Notes: generated by a model from the sequence alone, not told the origin. DNA of 64,000 bases from Mycolicibacterium sp. J2 (GCF_026240945.1 NZ_JAPFPY010000001.1:186001-250000), one strand, 5' to 3'; counted from the stretch's first letter, positions 1-8,448 are shown. Numbers and translations: made by a program.

Positions 1-39
1 CGCGGGTCCGGGTTGGTCGAAGATGACCGCGTGCGGCAT
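1..39 (-). CDS. N-terminus of a probable MDR-type oxidoreductase (partial)
   Basis: Thirteen codons from an ATG at 39 run off the left edge and read MPHAVIFDQPGPA. This resembles the opening of zinc-type or quinone-oxidoreductase medium-chain dehydrogenases. It lies 29 bases downstream of the preceding minus-strand gene, so it is probably its operon partner. A purine-rich AGAGGGG stands about 8 bases upstream of the ATG. Only the N-terminus is visible, so the family call is an inference. Confidence 0.45.
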   Translation of the reverse strand, partial: MPHAVIFDQPGPA

Positions 40-45
40 GACGTA

Positions 46-65
46 ACCCCTCTGCACCCCTCTGC
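46..65 (-). repeat. Tandem 10-bp repeat duplicating a Shine-Dalgarno-like element
   Basis: ACCCCTCTGC occurs twice in direct succession (46-55 and 56-65). On the minus strand each copy reads GCAGAGGGGT. The copy nearer the partial gene's ATG at 39 can serve as its ribosome binding site, and the other is a duplicate 10 bases upstream. Confidence 0.5.
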
Positions 66-68
66 TCG

Positions 69-629
69 CTACGCGATTGCCGACGTCGCCCGGGCAGCGG
101 CGCGACGGGCGATGCTGTGCGCGTACAGCGGGGTCTCGGTGTGGCAGTGCTTACCGGAGGCGGCCTGCCGCGCCTGCGCCGCCTCGTCGAACGACTGTCC
201 CTGGTGGGCAATGAATTCCAGAAAATCGACCGTCGGATGAGAGGTGACGGTGTTGGTGTAGCGGCACCGTCCGGCGCCGAGCTGCTCCATCCGCAGTTCC
301 CAGATCACCTGGGTGGTCGTCCAGCCCGCGGGGGTCAAGATGTCCGAGAGCGAGACCATCTTGCAGTAGTGCGCCTCGGCGACCTCGAACCGGTATTGCT
401 GGACGACCAGTCCGGTGCCGATCATCTCGATGTTGATGGACATCGGGGTGCCGTCGTCGTCGACGGTGTAGCCCGCCGCCTTGTGATCGCCGGGAGCGCA
501 CCGTTGATACTCGTGGGTCGGCAGCGTCTTGAGCCACTCGGCGATGTCGACATCGTCGAACGACGCCTCCACATCGGCGGTGAACTCGGCGTGCGAGAGG
601 GTCAGGTCGTCGCGAACGGTGGTGTTCAT
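69..629 (-). CDS. Hypothetical protein, START/SRPBCC-like
   Basis: A 186-residue soluble protein with no signal peptide or membrane segment. The ATG at 629 was chosen because a perfect AGGAGG lies about 6 bases upstream. The N-terminal half is acidic, and a central stretch alternates short hydrophobic strands (MIGTGLVVQQYRFEVAEAHY, then TTTQVIWELRMEQLG). This suggests an SRPBCC-like ligand-binding fold, as does its START-like neighbour upstream. The C-terminus is Ala/Arg-rich. It probably forms an operon with the oxidoreductase running off the left edge. The substrate is unknown and the fold assignment is tentative. Confidence 0.6.
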   Translation of the reverse strand: MNTTVRDDLTLSHAEFTADVEASFDDVDIAEWLKTLPTHEYQRCAPGDHKAAGYTVDDDGTPMSINIEMIGTGLVVQQYRFEVAEAHYCKMVSLSDILTPAGWTTTQVIWELRMEQLGAGRCRYTNTVTSHPTVDFLEFIAHQGQSFDEAAQARQAASGKHCHTETPLYAHSIARRAAARATSAIA

Positions 630-763
630 GGTGGGCCTCCTGTACCGATGGTGCGCCTGCGGTTGACGTGTCCAAGCATGTCGGCACGGCGCCCGCCTCG
701 GCCATGCCGCTACCGTGACAACCGCAGTAGTGCTAGCCCCCAACCGGCCCTGAGGGCGGACCG

Positions 764-1201
764 CTACGGAGCGCTGATCGCGGCCAATCGGTCGATCGAT
801 GCCAGGAGTTTGTCGGAGGTGGTCGCTCGCGCCCGGACCATCCGCTTCTCGTCGGTCAGCCGGGTCCAGTCGTAGGTGTGGGTGACCCGGGTGGTGGTGT
901 CGTCGATCGGTTCGAGCTCCCACCGCCAGAGGTGACCGGGAGGCTCCTTGCCCTCCTCGGACGGCAGCCAGGCGATGCGCCTGCCCTCTTCGAACTCGAC
1001 GATCCGGTTCACCCGCACGGCGCCCGTCGTGATGGTCATCCGGAACACATCACCGACGGCATGCGCACGCTGGCCCGCGGGTGCGTCGGCGAGATTGTCG
1101 TTGCCATCCCAGCGGGGCTGCTGCGCCGGGTCGGCGATCAACTCGAAGATCGTGGCCGCAGGAGCCGCGATATCCCGGCTCGCGGAGACAACCGTGTTCA
1201 C
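764..1201 (-). CDS. SRPBCC/polyketide-cyclase family protein
   Basis: A 145-residue protein typical in length of the polyketide cyclase/START family, small helix-grip proteins that bind hydrophobic ligands. The N-terminal SASRDIAAPAATIFELIADP and the following PRWDGNDN match the family opening. Then come the strand-rich core (RIVEFEEGRRIAWLP, TRVTHTYDWTRL) and a final long helix (KLLASIDRL). Translation starts at a GTG. A TAAGCT -10-like hexamer lies 7 bases upstream with no Shine-Dalgarno, so the mRNA is probably leaderless. The ligand is unknown. Confidence 0.8.
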   Translation of the reverse strand: MNTVVSASRDIAAPAATIFELIADPAQQPRWDGNDNLADAPAGQRAHAVGDVFRMTITTGAVRVNRIVEFEEGRRIAWLPSEEGKEPPGHLWRWELEPIDDTTTRVTHTYDWTRLTDEKRMVRARATTSDKLLASIDRLAAISAP

Positions 1202-1208
1202 GCCCGAC

Positions 1209-1214
1209 AGCTTA
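1209..1214 (-). promoter_or_regulatory. -10-like hexamer for the SRPBCC gene, leaderless start
   Basis: On the minus strand TAAGCT is followed by 7 bases and then the GTG start at 1201. This is the spacing of mycobacterial leaderless promoters (TANNNT, transcription starting on the initiation codon). No Shine-Dalgarno sequence precedes the GTG. Confidence 0.45.
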
Positions 1215-1285
1215 CGGGCGGCGTCACCCGGTCCTCGGATCTTGACGCTGGCAAGTTCGAGTGCGATAGTGAACTAGCCACTGAC

Positions 1286-1291
1286 TAGATT
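1286..1291 (+). promoter_or_regulatory. -10-like hexamer upstream of the DUF1707 gene
   Basis: TAGATT lies 9 bases before the ATG at 1301 and fits the TANNNT pattern. The leader would be absent or only a few bases long. CTAG repeats (in ACTAGCC and ACTAGAT) flank the hexamer. No clear -35 element was recognised. Confidence 0.35.
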
Positions 1292-1300
1292 CGAGGCATC

Positions 1301-1714
1301 ATGGCGACCTTGGTAGGCGATCAGGACCGCACGCGGACCGCCGACGATCTCGGCCTGGCCCTGACGCAGGGCTACCTGCCGATGACCGATTACGAAGAAC
1401 GGCTGCGGCTGGCGTTCGCCGCGCACACCACCGACGAGCTACGCGCGCTGACCGCCGACCTGCCGACCGCCCGGCTCCGCGCGGCCGATCCGCGCCGCCG
1501 GGCCGCCCGGCGGCGCGCCGCGCGGCTGGGCATGCGGATCCACCTCGGCGCCTACCTGGCCGGGTCGGCCCTGATGCTGGCGATCTGGTTGATCGTCGGA
1601 TTGACGGCGGGACAGTGGTACTTCTGGCCGGTGTGGCCGATTCTCGGCTGGGGGCTGGGCGTCGCCTCGCACGTCGTGCCGGTGTCGGCCCTCGGCCGCT
1701 GCCCGCATCCCTGA
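1301..1714 (+). CDS. DUF1707 and 2TM-domain membrane protein
   Basis: A 137-residue protein. Residues about 10-55 carry the DUF1707 (SHOCT-like) module, seen as RTADDLGLALTQGYLPMTDY and then ERLRLAFAAHTTDELRALTADLP. A basic stretch (RRRAARRRAARLG) follows, then two hydrophobic helices (about 80-100 and 107-127) with the 2TM-type motif FWPVWPILGWGL. Such proteins are common small actinobacterial membrane proteins of unknown role. A hairpin just after the stop probably ends the transcript before the mrp operon. Confidence 0.8.
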   Translation: MATLVGDQDRTRTADDLGLALTQGYLPMTDYEERLRLAFAAHTTDELRALTADLPTARLRAADPRRRAARRRAARLGMRIHLGAYLAGSALMLAIWLIVGLTAGQWYFWPVWPILGWGLGVASHVVPVSALGRCPHP

Positions 1715-1732
1715 GCTCCGAGCTCCGGCACA

Positions 1733-1751
1733 CCCCTTGGATACCAAGGGG
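1733..1751 (+). terminator. Hairpin terminator after the DUF1707 gene
   Basis: CCCCTTGG - ATA - CCAAGGGG forms a perfect 8-bp stem with a 3-base loop. It is followed by T-rich sequence (TTTCGCGGTTTT). It lies 19 bases after the stop codon, consistent with intrinsic termination. Confidence 0.6.
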
Positions 1752-1773
1752 TTTCGCGGTTTTGTCGCGCACA

Positions 1774-1804
1774 CTGACCGGCGGCGCAACGGCCCACGTA
1801 GAAT
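1774..1804 (+). promoter_or_regulatory. Possible promoter of the mrp operon
   Basis: TAGAAT at 1799-1804 is a good -10 match. CTGACC at 1774-1779 could be a weak -35 with a 19-base spacer. The mrpA ATG lies about 90 bases downstream. This is a pattern match only. Confidence 0.3.
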
Positions 1805-1893
1805 GGCTGGTACAAGCTAGCCGTCACGACACAGTCAGTTGAAGTTCCATAGCCGAATTGGCTGACACCCCGACCCAACCCGATCGGAGTGCC

Positions 1894-4761
1894 ATGCTCG
1901 CCGTCCTGCTCGTCCACGCGGTCGCCGCCGCGCTGGCGCCGCTTCTGGTGGCCAGGTGGGGCCGGACGGCGTTCTACCCACTGTCGCTCGTTCCGCTGGG
2001 TTCGCTGGTGTGGGTGGTGCGCAACTGGCCGGGCGACGACCACACGCCCACCGTGCACATCCCGTGGGTGCCCGAGCTGTCGATGGACTTCACGCTGCGT
2101 TTCGATTCGCTGGCCGCGATCATGAGCGTGCTGGTGCTCGCCATCGGCGCGCTGGTGTTGTTCTACTGCGCGGGCTACTTCCACCATCACGACGGCCATA
2201 CCGAGAAACGACTGCCCAGTTTCGCGGCGGAACTCGTGGCCTTCTCCGGTGCCATGTTCGGCCTGGTGGTCAGCGACAACATGCTGGTGCTCTACATCTT
2301 CTGGGAAACCACCACCGTGCTGTCCTTCCTGTTGGTCGGCCATTACGCCGAGCGCGCCACCAGCCGGCGCGCCGCCACCCAGGCGCTGCTGGTGACGACG
2401 CTCGGCGGCCTGGCCATGCTGGTGGGCATCATCGTGCTGGGCCAGCTCGCCGGCACCTACCTGCTCTCCGAACTCGTCGCCGCCCCGCCCACCGGCACCG
2501 CGGCCTCGGTGGGCATCGCGCTGATCCTCGTCGGTGCGCTGTCCAAATCCGCCATCGTGCCGCTGCACTTCTGGCTGCCCGGCGCGATGGCCGCCCCCAC
2601 CCCGGTCAGCGCGTACCTGCACGCCGCGGCGATGGTGAAGGCCGGCGTCTACCTGGTGGCCCGGCTGACACCGGGCTTCGCCGACAACCCGCTGTGGCGC
2701 CCGATGGTGGTGGGCCTGGGCCTGCTGACCATGCTGATGGCGGGCTGGCGCGCGGTCCGCGAATACGACCTCAAGCTGATCCTCGCCTTCGGCACCGTCA
2801 GCCAGCTCGGCCTGATCACCGTGATGGTCGGGTCCGGCGGGCCGGACATGATGCTGGCCGGGCTGGCCATGCTGTGCGCGCACGCCATGTTCAAGGCGGC
2901 ACTGTTCATGGTCGTCGGCATCATCGACCACGCGACCGGCACCCGTGACATCCGCAAGCTGGCCGGCCTGGGCCGACAGCACAAACCGCTGCTGGTGATC
3001 GCCGTCGGCGCCACCGCCAGCATGGCCGCGCTGCCACCGTTCTTCGGCTTCGTCGCCAAGGAAGCCGACCTGGAGACCGTCCTGCACAGCGCGTCACTTG
3101 GCGCGGCGGCGCCCTATGTGTTGGCCGGAATCGTTCTCGGATCGGTGTTCACCACCGTCTACAGCCTGCGCTTCCTGTGGGGTGCGTTCGCGGACAAAGG
3201 GGCATCGGAGCCGAGCGTGCGGGTCGCCGAGATGCACCGGCCCACGCGGTCCTTCCTGGCCGCGCCGGCCATCCTCGCCGCGGCCGGCCTGCTGCTCGGG
3301 CTGTTCCCCGCGCCCATGGACGACAAGCTCGACGACTACGCCGAGAGCATTCCCGGCGAGTCGGATTACCACCTGGCACTGTGGCACGGGCTGGGATTGC
3401 CGCTGGCGCTGTCGGTGCTGGTGCTCGCCGCGGGCACGGCCTTGTTCTTCGGTCGCAGCCGGCTGCCCCGGTCGCGCGGCGGCTACCTGCCGCTGGGCAA
3501 TGCCGATCGCCTCTACGACGCGGTGATCCGGGGTCTCGACATCGCTGCCGTGCGACTGACCGGCCAGACCCAGCGCGGGTCCATTCCCGCGACCCAGGCC
3601 GTCATCCTCAGCACGCTGGTGGTGTTGCCGGTGGGCGCGCTGCTTTCCGGCGCCCGCGACCACCCGCAACTGCGGTTGTGGGATTCCCCGCTGCAGGTGA
3701 TCGTGGGCCTGCTGATGCTGGCGGCGGCCGTCGGCGCGACCGTCATGCGCAACCGGCTGGCCGCGGTCCTACTGGTCGGGGTCACCGGGTACGGCTGCGG
3801 TGTCATCTTCGCGTTCCACGGCGCGCCTGATTTGGCGCTGACCCAGTTCCTGGTCGAGACGCTGGTGCTGGTCATCTTCGTGCTGGTGCTGCGCACCCTG
3901 CCTGCCGAGGCTGACCGCACCAACATCAACCGCAACCGGCTGCCGCGCGCAGCGTTGGCGCTCGCCGTCGGCGCGGCGGTCACCGGGCTGGCGGTGTTCG
4001 CCATGGCTGCGCGCAGCACCACGCCGATCGCGGCGCTGCTCCCCGACGCGGCGTACTACCGCGGGCACGGCGCGAACACGGTCAACGTGCTGCTCGTCGA
4101 CATCCGCGCATGGGACACCATGGGCGAGATCTCGGTGTTGTTGGTGGCCGCGACCGGCGTTGCGTCGATGGTGTTCCGGCACCGGCGTTTCGGCGCGGCA
4201 CCGCGGGTACCGCAGGCGGGCACGAGCACCGCGGGACAACCGGACATCGGACCGGTCAGCGCCTACAGCCCGGCCGTCGGGGATATCACCTGGCTGCGGG
4301 GCAGCGATCTGCGCGACCCGCGGCACCGCTCGCTGGTACTCGAGGTGGCCACCCGGCTGATCTTCCCGCTCATCATGGTGCTCTCGGCGTACTTCTTCTT
4401 CGCCGGGCACAACACTCCCGGCGGCGGTTTTGCGGGCGGGCTGACCGCCGGGCTGGCGCTGGTGTTGCGTTACCTGGCAGGTGGCCGTTACGAGCTGGGC
4501 GAGACGCTGCCGCTGGACGCCGGCAAGGTGCTCGGTACCGGTCTGGCATTGTCGGCGGGCACCGCGATCACGTCGCTGTTCCTCGGCGCACCGGTGTTGT
4601 CGTCGGCGGTGATCCACTTCGACATCCCGGTGCTGGGTCCGGTCAAGTTGGTGACGGCGCTGTTCTTCGACCTCGGGGTCTATCTCATCGTGGTGGGCCT
4701 GGTTCTCGACATCCTGCGCAGTCTGGGTGCCCGCGTCGATGTGGAGATGGCCCGCTCATGA
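1894..4761 (+). CDS. mrpA: Mrp Na+/H+ antiporter, fused subunits A and B
   Basis: This is the largest subunit of the multisubunit Mrp cation/proton antiporter, a complex I-like membrane assembly exchanging Na+ (or K+) for H+. The 955-residue product is a polytopic membrane protein. The NuoL/MrpA-type core carries SDNMLVLYIFWETTTVLSFL and HFWLPGAMAAPTPVSAYLHA. A subunit-H/MbhE-like stretch follows (HGANTVNVLLVDIRAWDT). The C-terminal domain contains the MrpB hallmark FFAGHNTPGGGFAGGL, so A and B are fused in one chain. ATG 1894 is preferred over an upstream TTG at 1858 because GGAG lies 5 bases before it. The stop overlaps mrpC by 4 bases. Confidence 0.93.
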   Translation: MLAVLLVHAVAAALAPLLVARWGRTAFYPLSLVPLGSLVWVVRNWPGDDHTPTVHIPWVPELSMDFTLRFDSLAAIMSVLVLAIGALVLFYCAGYFHHHDGHTEKRLPSFAAELVAFSGAMFGLVVSDNMLVLYIFWETTTVLSFLLVGHYAERATSRRAATQALLVTTLGGLAMLVGIIVLGQLAGTYLLSELVAAPPTGTAASVGIALILVGALSKSAIVPLHFWLPGAMAAPTPVSAYLHAAAMVKAGVYLVARLTPGFADNPLWRPMVVGLGLLTMLMAGWRAVREYDLKLILAFGTVSQLGLITVMVGSGGPDMMLAGLAMLCAHAMFKAALFMVVGIIDHATGTRDIRKLAGLGRQHKPLLVIAVGATASMAALPPFFGFVAKEADLETVLHSASLGAAAPYVLAGIVLGSVFTTVYSLRFLWGAFADKGASEPSVRVAEMHRPTRSFLAAPAILAAAGLLLGLFPAPMDDKLDDYAESIPGESDYHLALWHGLGLPLALSVLVLAAGTALFFGRSRLPRSRGGYLPLGNADRLYDAVIRGLDIAAVRLTGQTQRGSIPATQAVILSTLVVLPVGALLSGARDHPQLRLWDSPLQVIVGLLMLAAAVGATVMRNRLAAVLLVGVTGYGCGVIFAFHGAPDLALTQFLVETLVLVIFVLVLRTLPAEADRTNINRNRLPRAALALAVGAAVTGLAVFAMAARSTTPIAALLPDAAYYRGHGANTVNVLLVDIRAWDTMGEISVLLVAATGVASMVFRHRRFGAAPRVPQAGTSTAGQPDIGPVSAYSPAVGDITWLRGSDLRDPRHRSLVLEVATRLIFPLIMVLSAYFFFAGHNTPGGGFAGGLTAGLALVLRYLAGGRYELGETLPLDAGKVLGTGLALSAGTAITSLFLGAPVLSSAVIHFDIPVLGPVKLVTALFFDLGVYLIVVGLVLDILRSLGARVDVEMARS

Positions 4762-5216
4762 CAGCTCATTTGCTTCCGCTGATCATGATCGGCGGCCTCA
4801 CCAGTGCCGGCGTGTACTTGCTGCTGGAACGCAACCTGACCCGGATGTTGTTGGGGCTGTTGCTCATCGGCAACGCCGTCAATCTGCTCATCCTCACCGT
4901 CGGCGGCAACGCCGGCAACCCGCCGATCCGGGGACGCACCAGCGACGGACAGACCACCACCGCCGACCCGTTGGCGCAGGGCATGATCTTGACCGCCATC
5001 GTCATCAGCATGGGCATCGCGGCGTTCGTGCTGGCGCTGGCCTATCGGTCGTATCAGCTGAACACGGTCGAAGAGGTGGAGACCGATCCGGAGACGGCGC
5101 GGGTGGCCGAGGGCGCGGAATTGGATACCGACGACGTCCCCGACGTGGTGCCCTCCCGCGATACCGATGCACCCGACGAACTGGACGCGTTGCCGGGTGC
5201 GGAGGGTTCCCGATGA
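4758..5216 (+). CDS. mrpC: Mrp antiporter subunit C (NuoK-like)
   Basis: A 152-residue NuoK-family subunit with three transmembrane helices (about 4-24, 29-48 and 75-98). Visible motifs are SAGVYLLLERNLTRMLLGLL, IGNAVNLLIL, and DPLAQGMILTAIVISMGIAA, the last being the MrpC/MnhC signature. The last 50 residues form an acidic hydrophilic tail (DTDDVPDVVPSRDTDAPDEL), longer than in many homologues. The start overlaps the mrpA stop (ATGA), and the stop overlaps mrpD the same way. It acts in the membrane arm of the antiporter. Confidence 0.93.
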   Translation: MTAHLLPLIMIGGLTSAGVYLLLERNLTRMLLGLLLIGNAVNLLILTVGGNAGNPPIRGRTSDGQTTTADPLAQGMILTAIVISMGIAAFVLALAYRSYQLNTVEEVETDPETARVAEGAELDTDDVPDVVPSRDTDAPDELDALPGAEGSR

Positions 5217-6802
5217 CTCTCTCGACGATCCTCACCCCGCTGCCGGTCCTGATCCCGACCATCGCCGCGGCGGTCACCCTGTTCGCCGGGCGCACCCCGC
5301 GGCTGCAGCAACTGGTCGCGTTGGGAGCGCTGACCGCGGTGGTGGCCGTCTGCGGGACCCTGCTGTACCTCGTCGACCGCGACGGCACGGCCGCCGTGCA
5401 GGTCGGCGGTTGGGGGCAGACCGAGCCGGGGATGGGACCGCTGGGCATCACCCTGGTCGCCGACCGATTGTCGGCGCTCATGCTGGTGGTGTCGGCAATC
5501 GTGTTGCTGGCGGTGGTGTTTTACGCCATCGGGCAGGGTATCCGCGACGGCAACGACCGCCAGCCGGTGTCGATCTTCCTGCCCACCTACCTGATCCTGT
5601 CGGCGGGAGTGTGCACCGCGTTCCTGGCCGGCGACCTGTTCAACCTGTTCGTCGGGTTCGAGGTACTGCTGTCTGCGAGTTTCGTGCTGCTGACCATCGG
5701 CGCCAGCGCCGACCGAGTGCGCGCGGGTATCGCCTACGTGATGGTGTCGATGGTGTCCTCGCTGGTGTTCCTCATCGGCTTGGCGATGGTGTACGCCGCG
5801 GCCGGCACCCTGAACATGGCCGAGTTGGCGGTGCGCCTGGACGATGTGCCCGCCGGAACCCGCACCGCGCTGTTCGCGGTGTTACTGGTGGCGTTCGGGA
5901 TCAAGGCCGCGGTCTTCCCGTTGTCGTCGTGGCTGCCCGAGTCCTACCCCACCGCGCCGGCCCCGGTCACCGCGGTGTTCGCCGGACTGCTCACCAAGGT
6001 CGGTGTGTACGCGATCATCCGGGCCCATTCACTGCTGTTCCCCGGTGGCGGCCTGGACAACGTCCTGCTGGTCGCGGCGCTGCTCACCATGGTGGTCGGC
6101 ATCCTCGGCGCGCTGGCCCAGAACGACATCAAACGACTGCTGTCGTTCACCCTGGTCAGCCACATCGGCTACATGGTCTTCGGTATCGCGCTGTCCAACC
6201 AGCTGGGCATGTCGGGCGCCATCTTCTACGTGGCGCATCACATCGTCGTGCAGACCACGCTGTTCCTGGTGGTCGGCCTCATCGAACGCCAGGCCGGGGC
6301 GTCGACCCTGCAGCGCCTCGGCGGGTTGGCCGCGGCCAGCCCCCTGCTGGCATTCGTGTTCGTCATCCCGGCGTTGAATCTGGGTGGTATCCCGCCGTTT
6401 TCGGGGTTCATCGGCAAGGTGGCATTGCTGGAGGCCGGTGGTCAGGCGGGCTCGGCGCTGGCCTGGGTGCTGGTGGCCGGCAGCGTGGCGACCAGCCTGC
6501 TCACCCTTTACGCGGTGGCGCGGGTGTGGACCAAGGCGTTCTGGCGGGCCCGCGCGGATGCGCCCGAGGGCAATCTGTCGGCCGCGGCGCCCAGCGCGCT
6601 GCTCGACGATTCCGACGATATCGAGTTCGTCGACCGCGACGATGTCGGTCGGATGCCGGCCGGGATGTTGATCCCCACCGGAGCCCTGATCGTCGTCGGC
6701 CTGGTGCTCACCGTCGCGGCCGGGCCCATCTTCGCCTACAGCGAGCGAGCGGCGGCGCAGGTGCTCGACCGCGGGCAGTACATCTCCGCGGTGCTGAGAT
6801 GA
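5213..6802 (+). CDS. mrpD: Mrp antiporter subunit D (NuoN/NuoL-like)
   Basis: A 529-residue polytopic membrane protein of the proton-conducting NuoN/MrpD family. It carries GDLFNLFVGFEVLLSASFVL (family glutamate in the helix), FGIKAAVFPLSSWLPESYPT with the conserved Lys, APVTAVFAGLLTKVGVYAI and LAQNDIKRLLSFTLVSHIGY. About 14 helices are expected. A hydrophilic acidic segment near residues 440-480 (DDSDDIEFVDRDDVGRMP) precedes the last helix. The start overlaps mrpC (ATGA), and mrpE follows 13 bases later. Confidence 0.93.
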   Translation: MTLSTILTPLPVLIPTIAAAVTLFAGRTPRLQQLVALGALTAVVAVCGTLLYLVDRDGTAAVQVGGWGQTEPGMGPLGITLVADRLSALMLVVSAIVLLAVVFYAIGQGIRDGNDRQPVSIFLPTYLILSAGVCTAFLAGDLFNLFVGFEVLLSASFVLLTIGASADRVRAGIAYVMVSMVSSLVFLIGLAMVYAAAGTLNMAELAVRLDDVPAGTRTALFAVLLVAFGIKAAVFPLSSWLPESYPTAPAPVTAVFAGLLTKVGVYAIIRAHSLLFPGGGLDNVLLVAALLTMVVGILGALAQNDIKRLLSFTLVSHIGYMVFGIALSNQLGMSGAIFYVAHHIVVQTTLFLVVGLIERQAGASTLQRLGGLAAASPLLAFVFVIPALNLGGIPPFSGFIGKVALLEAGGQAGSALAWVLVAGSVATSLLTLYAVARVWTKAFWRARADAPEGNLSAAAPSALLDDSDDIEFVDRDDVGRMPAGMLIPTGALIVVGLVLTVAAGPIFAYSERAAAQVLDRGQYISAVLR

Positions 6803-6815
6803 GGACGGTGCTGAC

Positions 6816-7343
6816 ATGACGAGACGGGTGGCACTGCGGATCTGGACCCTGTGCTGGCTGACGTTGGTGTGGATCCTGTTGTGGGGCAGCATCTCGGCGG
6901 CCAACATCGTCAGCGGTCTGGTGGTGGCGCTGATCATCACGGTGCTGCTGCCGTTGCCGCCGGTGCCGGTGGACGGCCGGCTACGGCCGCTGTCCTTCGT
7001 GGTGCTGGTCGCCTATGTCACGTGGTCACTGGTGGTGTCCTCGACGCAGGTGGCCTGGCTGGCGATCAAGCCGGGGCGGATTCCGCCGACCGCCGTGCTG
7101 CGGGCACATCTGGACATCAAATCCGATCTGGTGCTGGCGCTGGCGGTCAACGTCATCAACCTCATCCCTGGCACGATCGTGCTGGAGATCGACCAGGCCA
7201 GGCGGCTCATCTACGTGCACGTGATCGATGTCGGCACGCAGCGCGCCGTGGACAAGTTCTACCGCCAAACCGCCACGGTCGAGCGGTTGATGGTGGCCGC
7301 GTTCGAACGGGACGCCGACTGGCAGGGGGCCCGTGCATGTTGA
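6816..7343 (+). CDS. mrpE: Mrp antiporter subunit E
   Basis: A 175-residue MrpE-family protein. Two N-terminal hydrophobic helices (residues about 10-45) and another near 55-75 precede a cytoplasmic domain. The domain contains the family core LVLALAVNVINLIPGTIVLE followed by YVHVIDVG. MrpE is a small accessory subunit needed for the complete antiporter. The ATG at 6816 follows a purine-rich stretch (GAGATGAGGACGG), and the stop overlaps mrpF. Confidence 0.9.
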   Translation: MTRRVALRIWTLCWLTLVWILLWGSISAANIVSGLVVALIITVLLPLPPVPVDGRLRPLSFVVLVAYVTWSLVVSSTQVAWLAIKPGRIPPTAVLRAHLDIKSDLVLALAVNVINLIPGTIVLEIDQARRLIYVHVIDVGTQRAVDKFYRQTATVERLMVAAFERDADWQGARAC

Positions 7344-7603
7344 CCGTCTGGGTGATCGCGGCGGTGATGTTGTCCACCGCCGCTGCCGTGACGATGTACC
7401 GCCTGCTGGCCGGTCCGAGCACGCTGGACCGGTTGGTGGCACTGGATACCTTTGTGGCCGTGTCGATGTGCGCCATCGGCACCTGGGCGGCGTTCAGCCT
7501 GGACACCACCGTGACTTACAGCCTGACGGCGCTGGCGCTGATCAGTTTCGTCGGCTCGGTGAGTGTGGCCCGGTTCCGCGTGCGCGACAAGGAGGACGGG
7601 TGA
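7337..7603 (+). CDS. mrpF: Mrp antiporter subunit F
   Basis: An 88-residue, three-helix MrpF subunit. It shows the family pattern MYRLLAGPSTLDRLVALDTF in the first loop, then two more hydrophobic helices ending in a short basic tail (RFRVRDKEDG). The ATG at 7337 lies inside the end of mrpE (7-base overlap). The stop overlaps the mrpG start by one base (TGATG). Confidence 0.9.
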   Translation: MLTVWVIAAVMLSTAAAVTMYRLLAGPSTLDRLVALDTFVAVSMCAIGTWAAFSLDTTVTYSLTALALISFVGSVSVARFRVRDKEDG

Positions 7604-7920
7604 TGGTCCTCGACGTGCTCGCGGCCGTCCTGGTGCTGGGCGGTTCGGCGCTGGCGCTGACCGCGGCGATCGGCGTGGTGCGGTTCCCGGATACCTTGTC
7701 GCGCATGCACGCCGCATCCAAGCCGCAGGTGCTGGGCCTGCTGTTGGTGTTGTGTGGTGCGGCAATCCGGTTGCGCGGCAACGCCGATGTCGGCATGGTC
7801 ATTCTGGCCGGGCTGTTCACGCTGATCACCGCGCCGGTGGTGGCCAACCGGGTGGGTCAGCTGGCCTACCGGGAGCAGAATCTGCAGGACTCACTGGCCA
7901 AAGATGATTTGGCGCAATAG
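7603..7920 (+). CDS. mrpG: Mrp antiporter subunit G
   Basis: A 105-residue MrpG subunit with three hydrophobic helices. The conserved VRFPDTLSRMHAASKPQVLG motif lies between helices 1 and 2, and LITAPVVANRVGQLAYRE is near the end. It is the last gene of the operon. GGAGG sits 7 bases before its ATG, and a hairpin follows the TAG stop. The order A/B-C-D-E-F-G is complete. Confidence 0.92.
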   Translation: MVLDVLAAVLVLGGSALALTAAIGVVRFPDTLSRMHAASKPQVLGLLLVLCGAAIRLRGNADVGMVILAGLFTLITAPVVANRVGQLAYREQNLQDSLAKDDLAQ

Positions 7921-7938
7921 CCGGTGACCCCGACGTTG

Positions 7939-7957
7939 GCGGTGGGCAGCCCGCCGC
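7939..7957. terminator. Bidirectional hairpin between convergent genes
   Basis: GCGGTGGGC and GCCCGCCGC form an inverted repeat with one mismatch around a single central base. It lies between the mrpG stop and the stop of the convergent SnoaL-like gene. There is no T-tract, so it is only a candidate terminator. Confidence 0.35.
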
Positions 7958-8410
7958 TCAGGACGTCTTCTGCAGCGCAGCTTCGAGATTCGTCAGCACA
8001 CCGAGTTGGGCGAAGATGACCGACCCTTCCGGGTAGCAATCGAAGCGGATGATCTTGCCTGCGTCGTCGAGTTCGAAGACATCGGCGCAAGGCGCGTCCA
8101 TCCGGCGGCCGGTCGCCGGCAACTGGCCGAAGGGCAGTTGCAGTGGGCCGTCCTGTGTGCCTTGCAAAGCGAGCTGGACGATCACCGTGTTGCCGTCGGT
8201 ATAGATGCGGCCGAGTTCGCGGTGCATGTCGGAGAAGGCCGTGCCGTAGTTGCGGACCGGCTCGGCCAGATCACGTCCGCGGTAGGTCACGCCCACCGAA
8301 TTGTCGGTGAACACTCCGTCCGGGGTGAAGCAGGCAATCCAACCCTCCAGATCCTTGCGCTCGGCCACGTCATACGCATGACGAACAGCTGCCACATAGT
8401 CGACGGTCAT
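7958..8410 (-). CDS. SnoaL-like/NTF2-family protein
   Basis: A 150-residue protein of the NTF2/SnoaL fold, small cone-shaped proteins that are often isomerases or ligand binders. The pattern HAYDVAERKDLEGWIACFTP then DGVFTDNSVGVTYRGRDLAE is the standard family N-terminus. The central strands (TVIVQLALQGTQ, DVFELDDAGKIIRFDCYP) match the rest of the fold. The 124 bases upstream hold two copies of a palindromic element (8449 and 8536), so it is probably under a dedicated regulator. The substrate is unknown. Confidence 0.75.
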   Translation of the reverse strand: MTVDYVAAVRHAYDVAERKDLEGWIACFTPDGVFTDNSVGVTYRGRDLAEPVRNYGTAFSDMHRELGRIYTDGNTVIVQLALQGTQDGPLQLPFGQLPATGRRMDAPCADVFELDDAGKIIRFDCYPEGSVIFAQLGVLTNLEAALQKTS

Positions 8411-8448
8411 TTATTGGTGTCCCTCCAGCGGCAGCGCCGCGTCATTTT

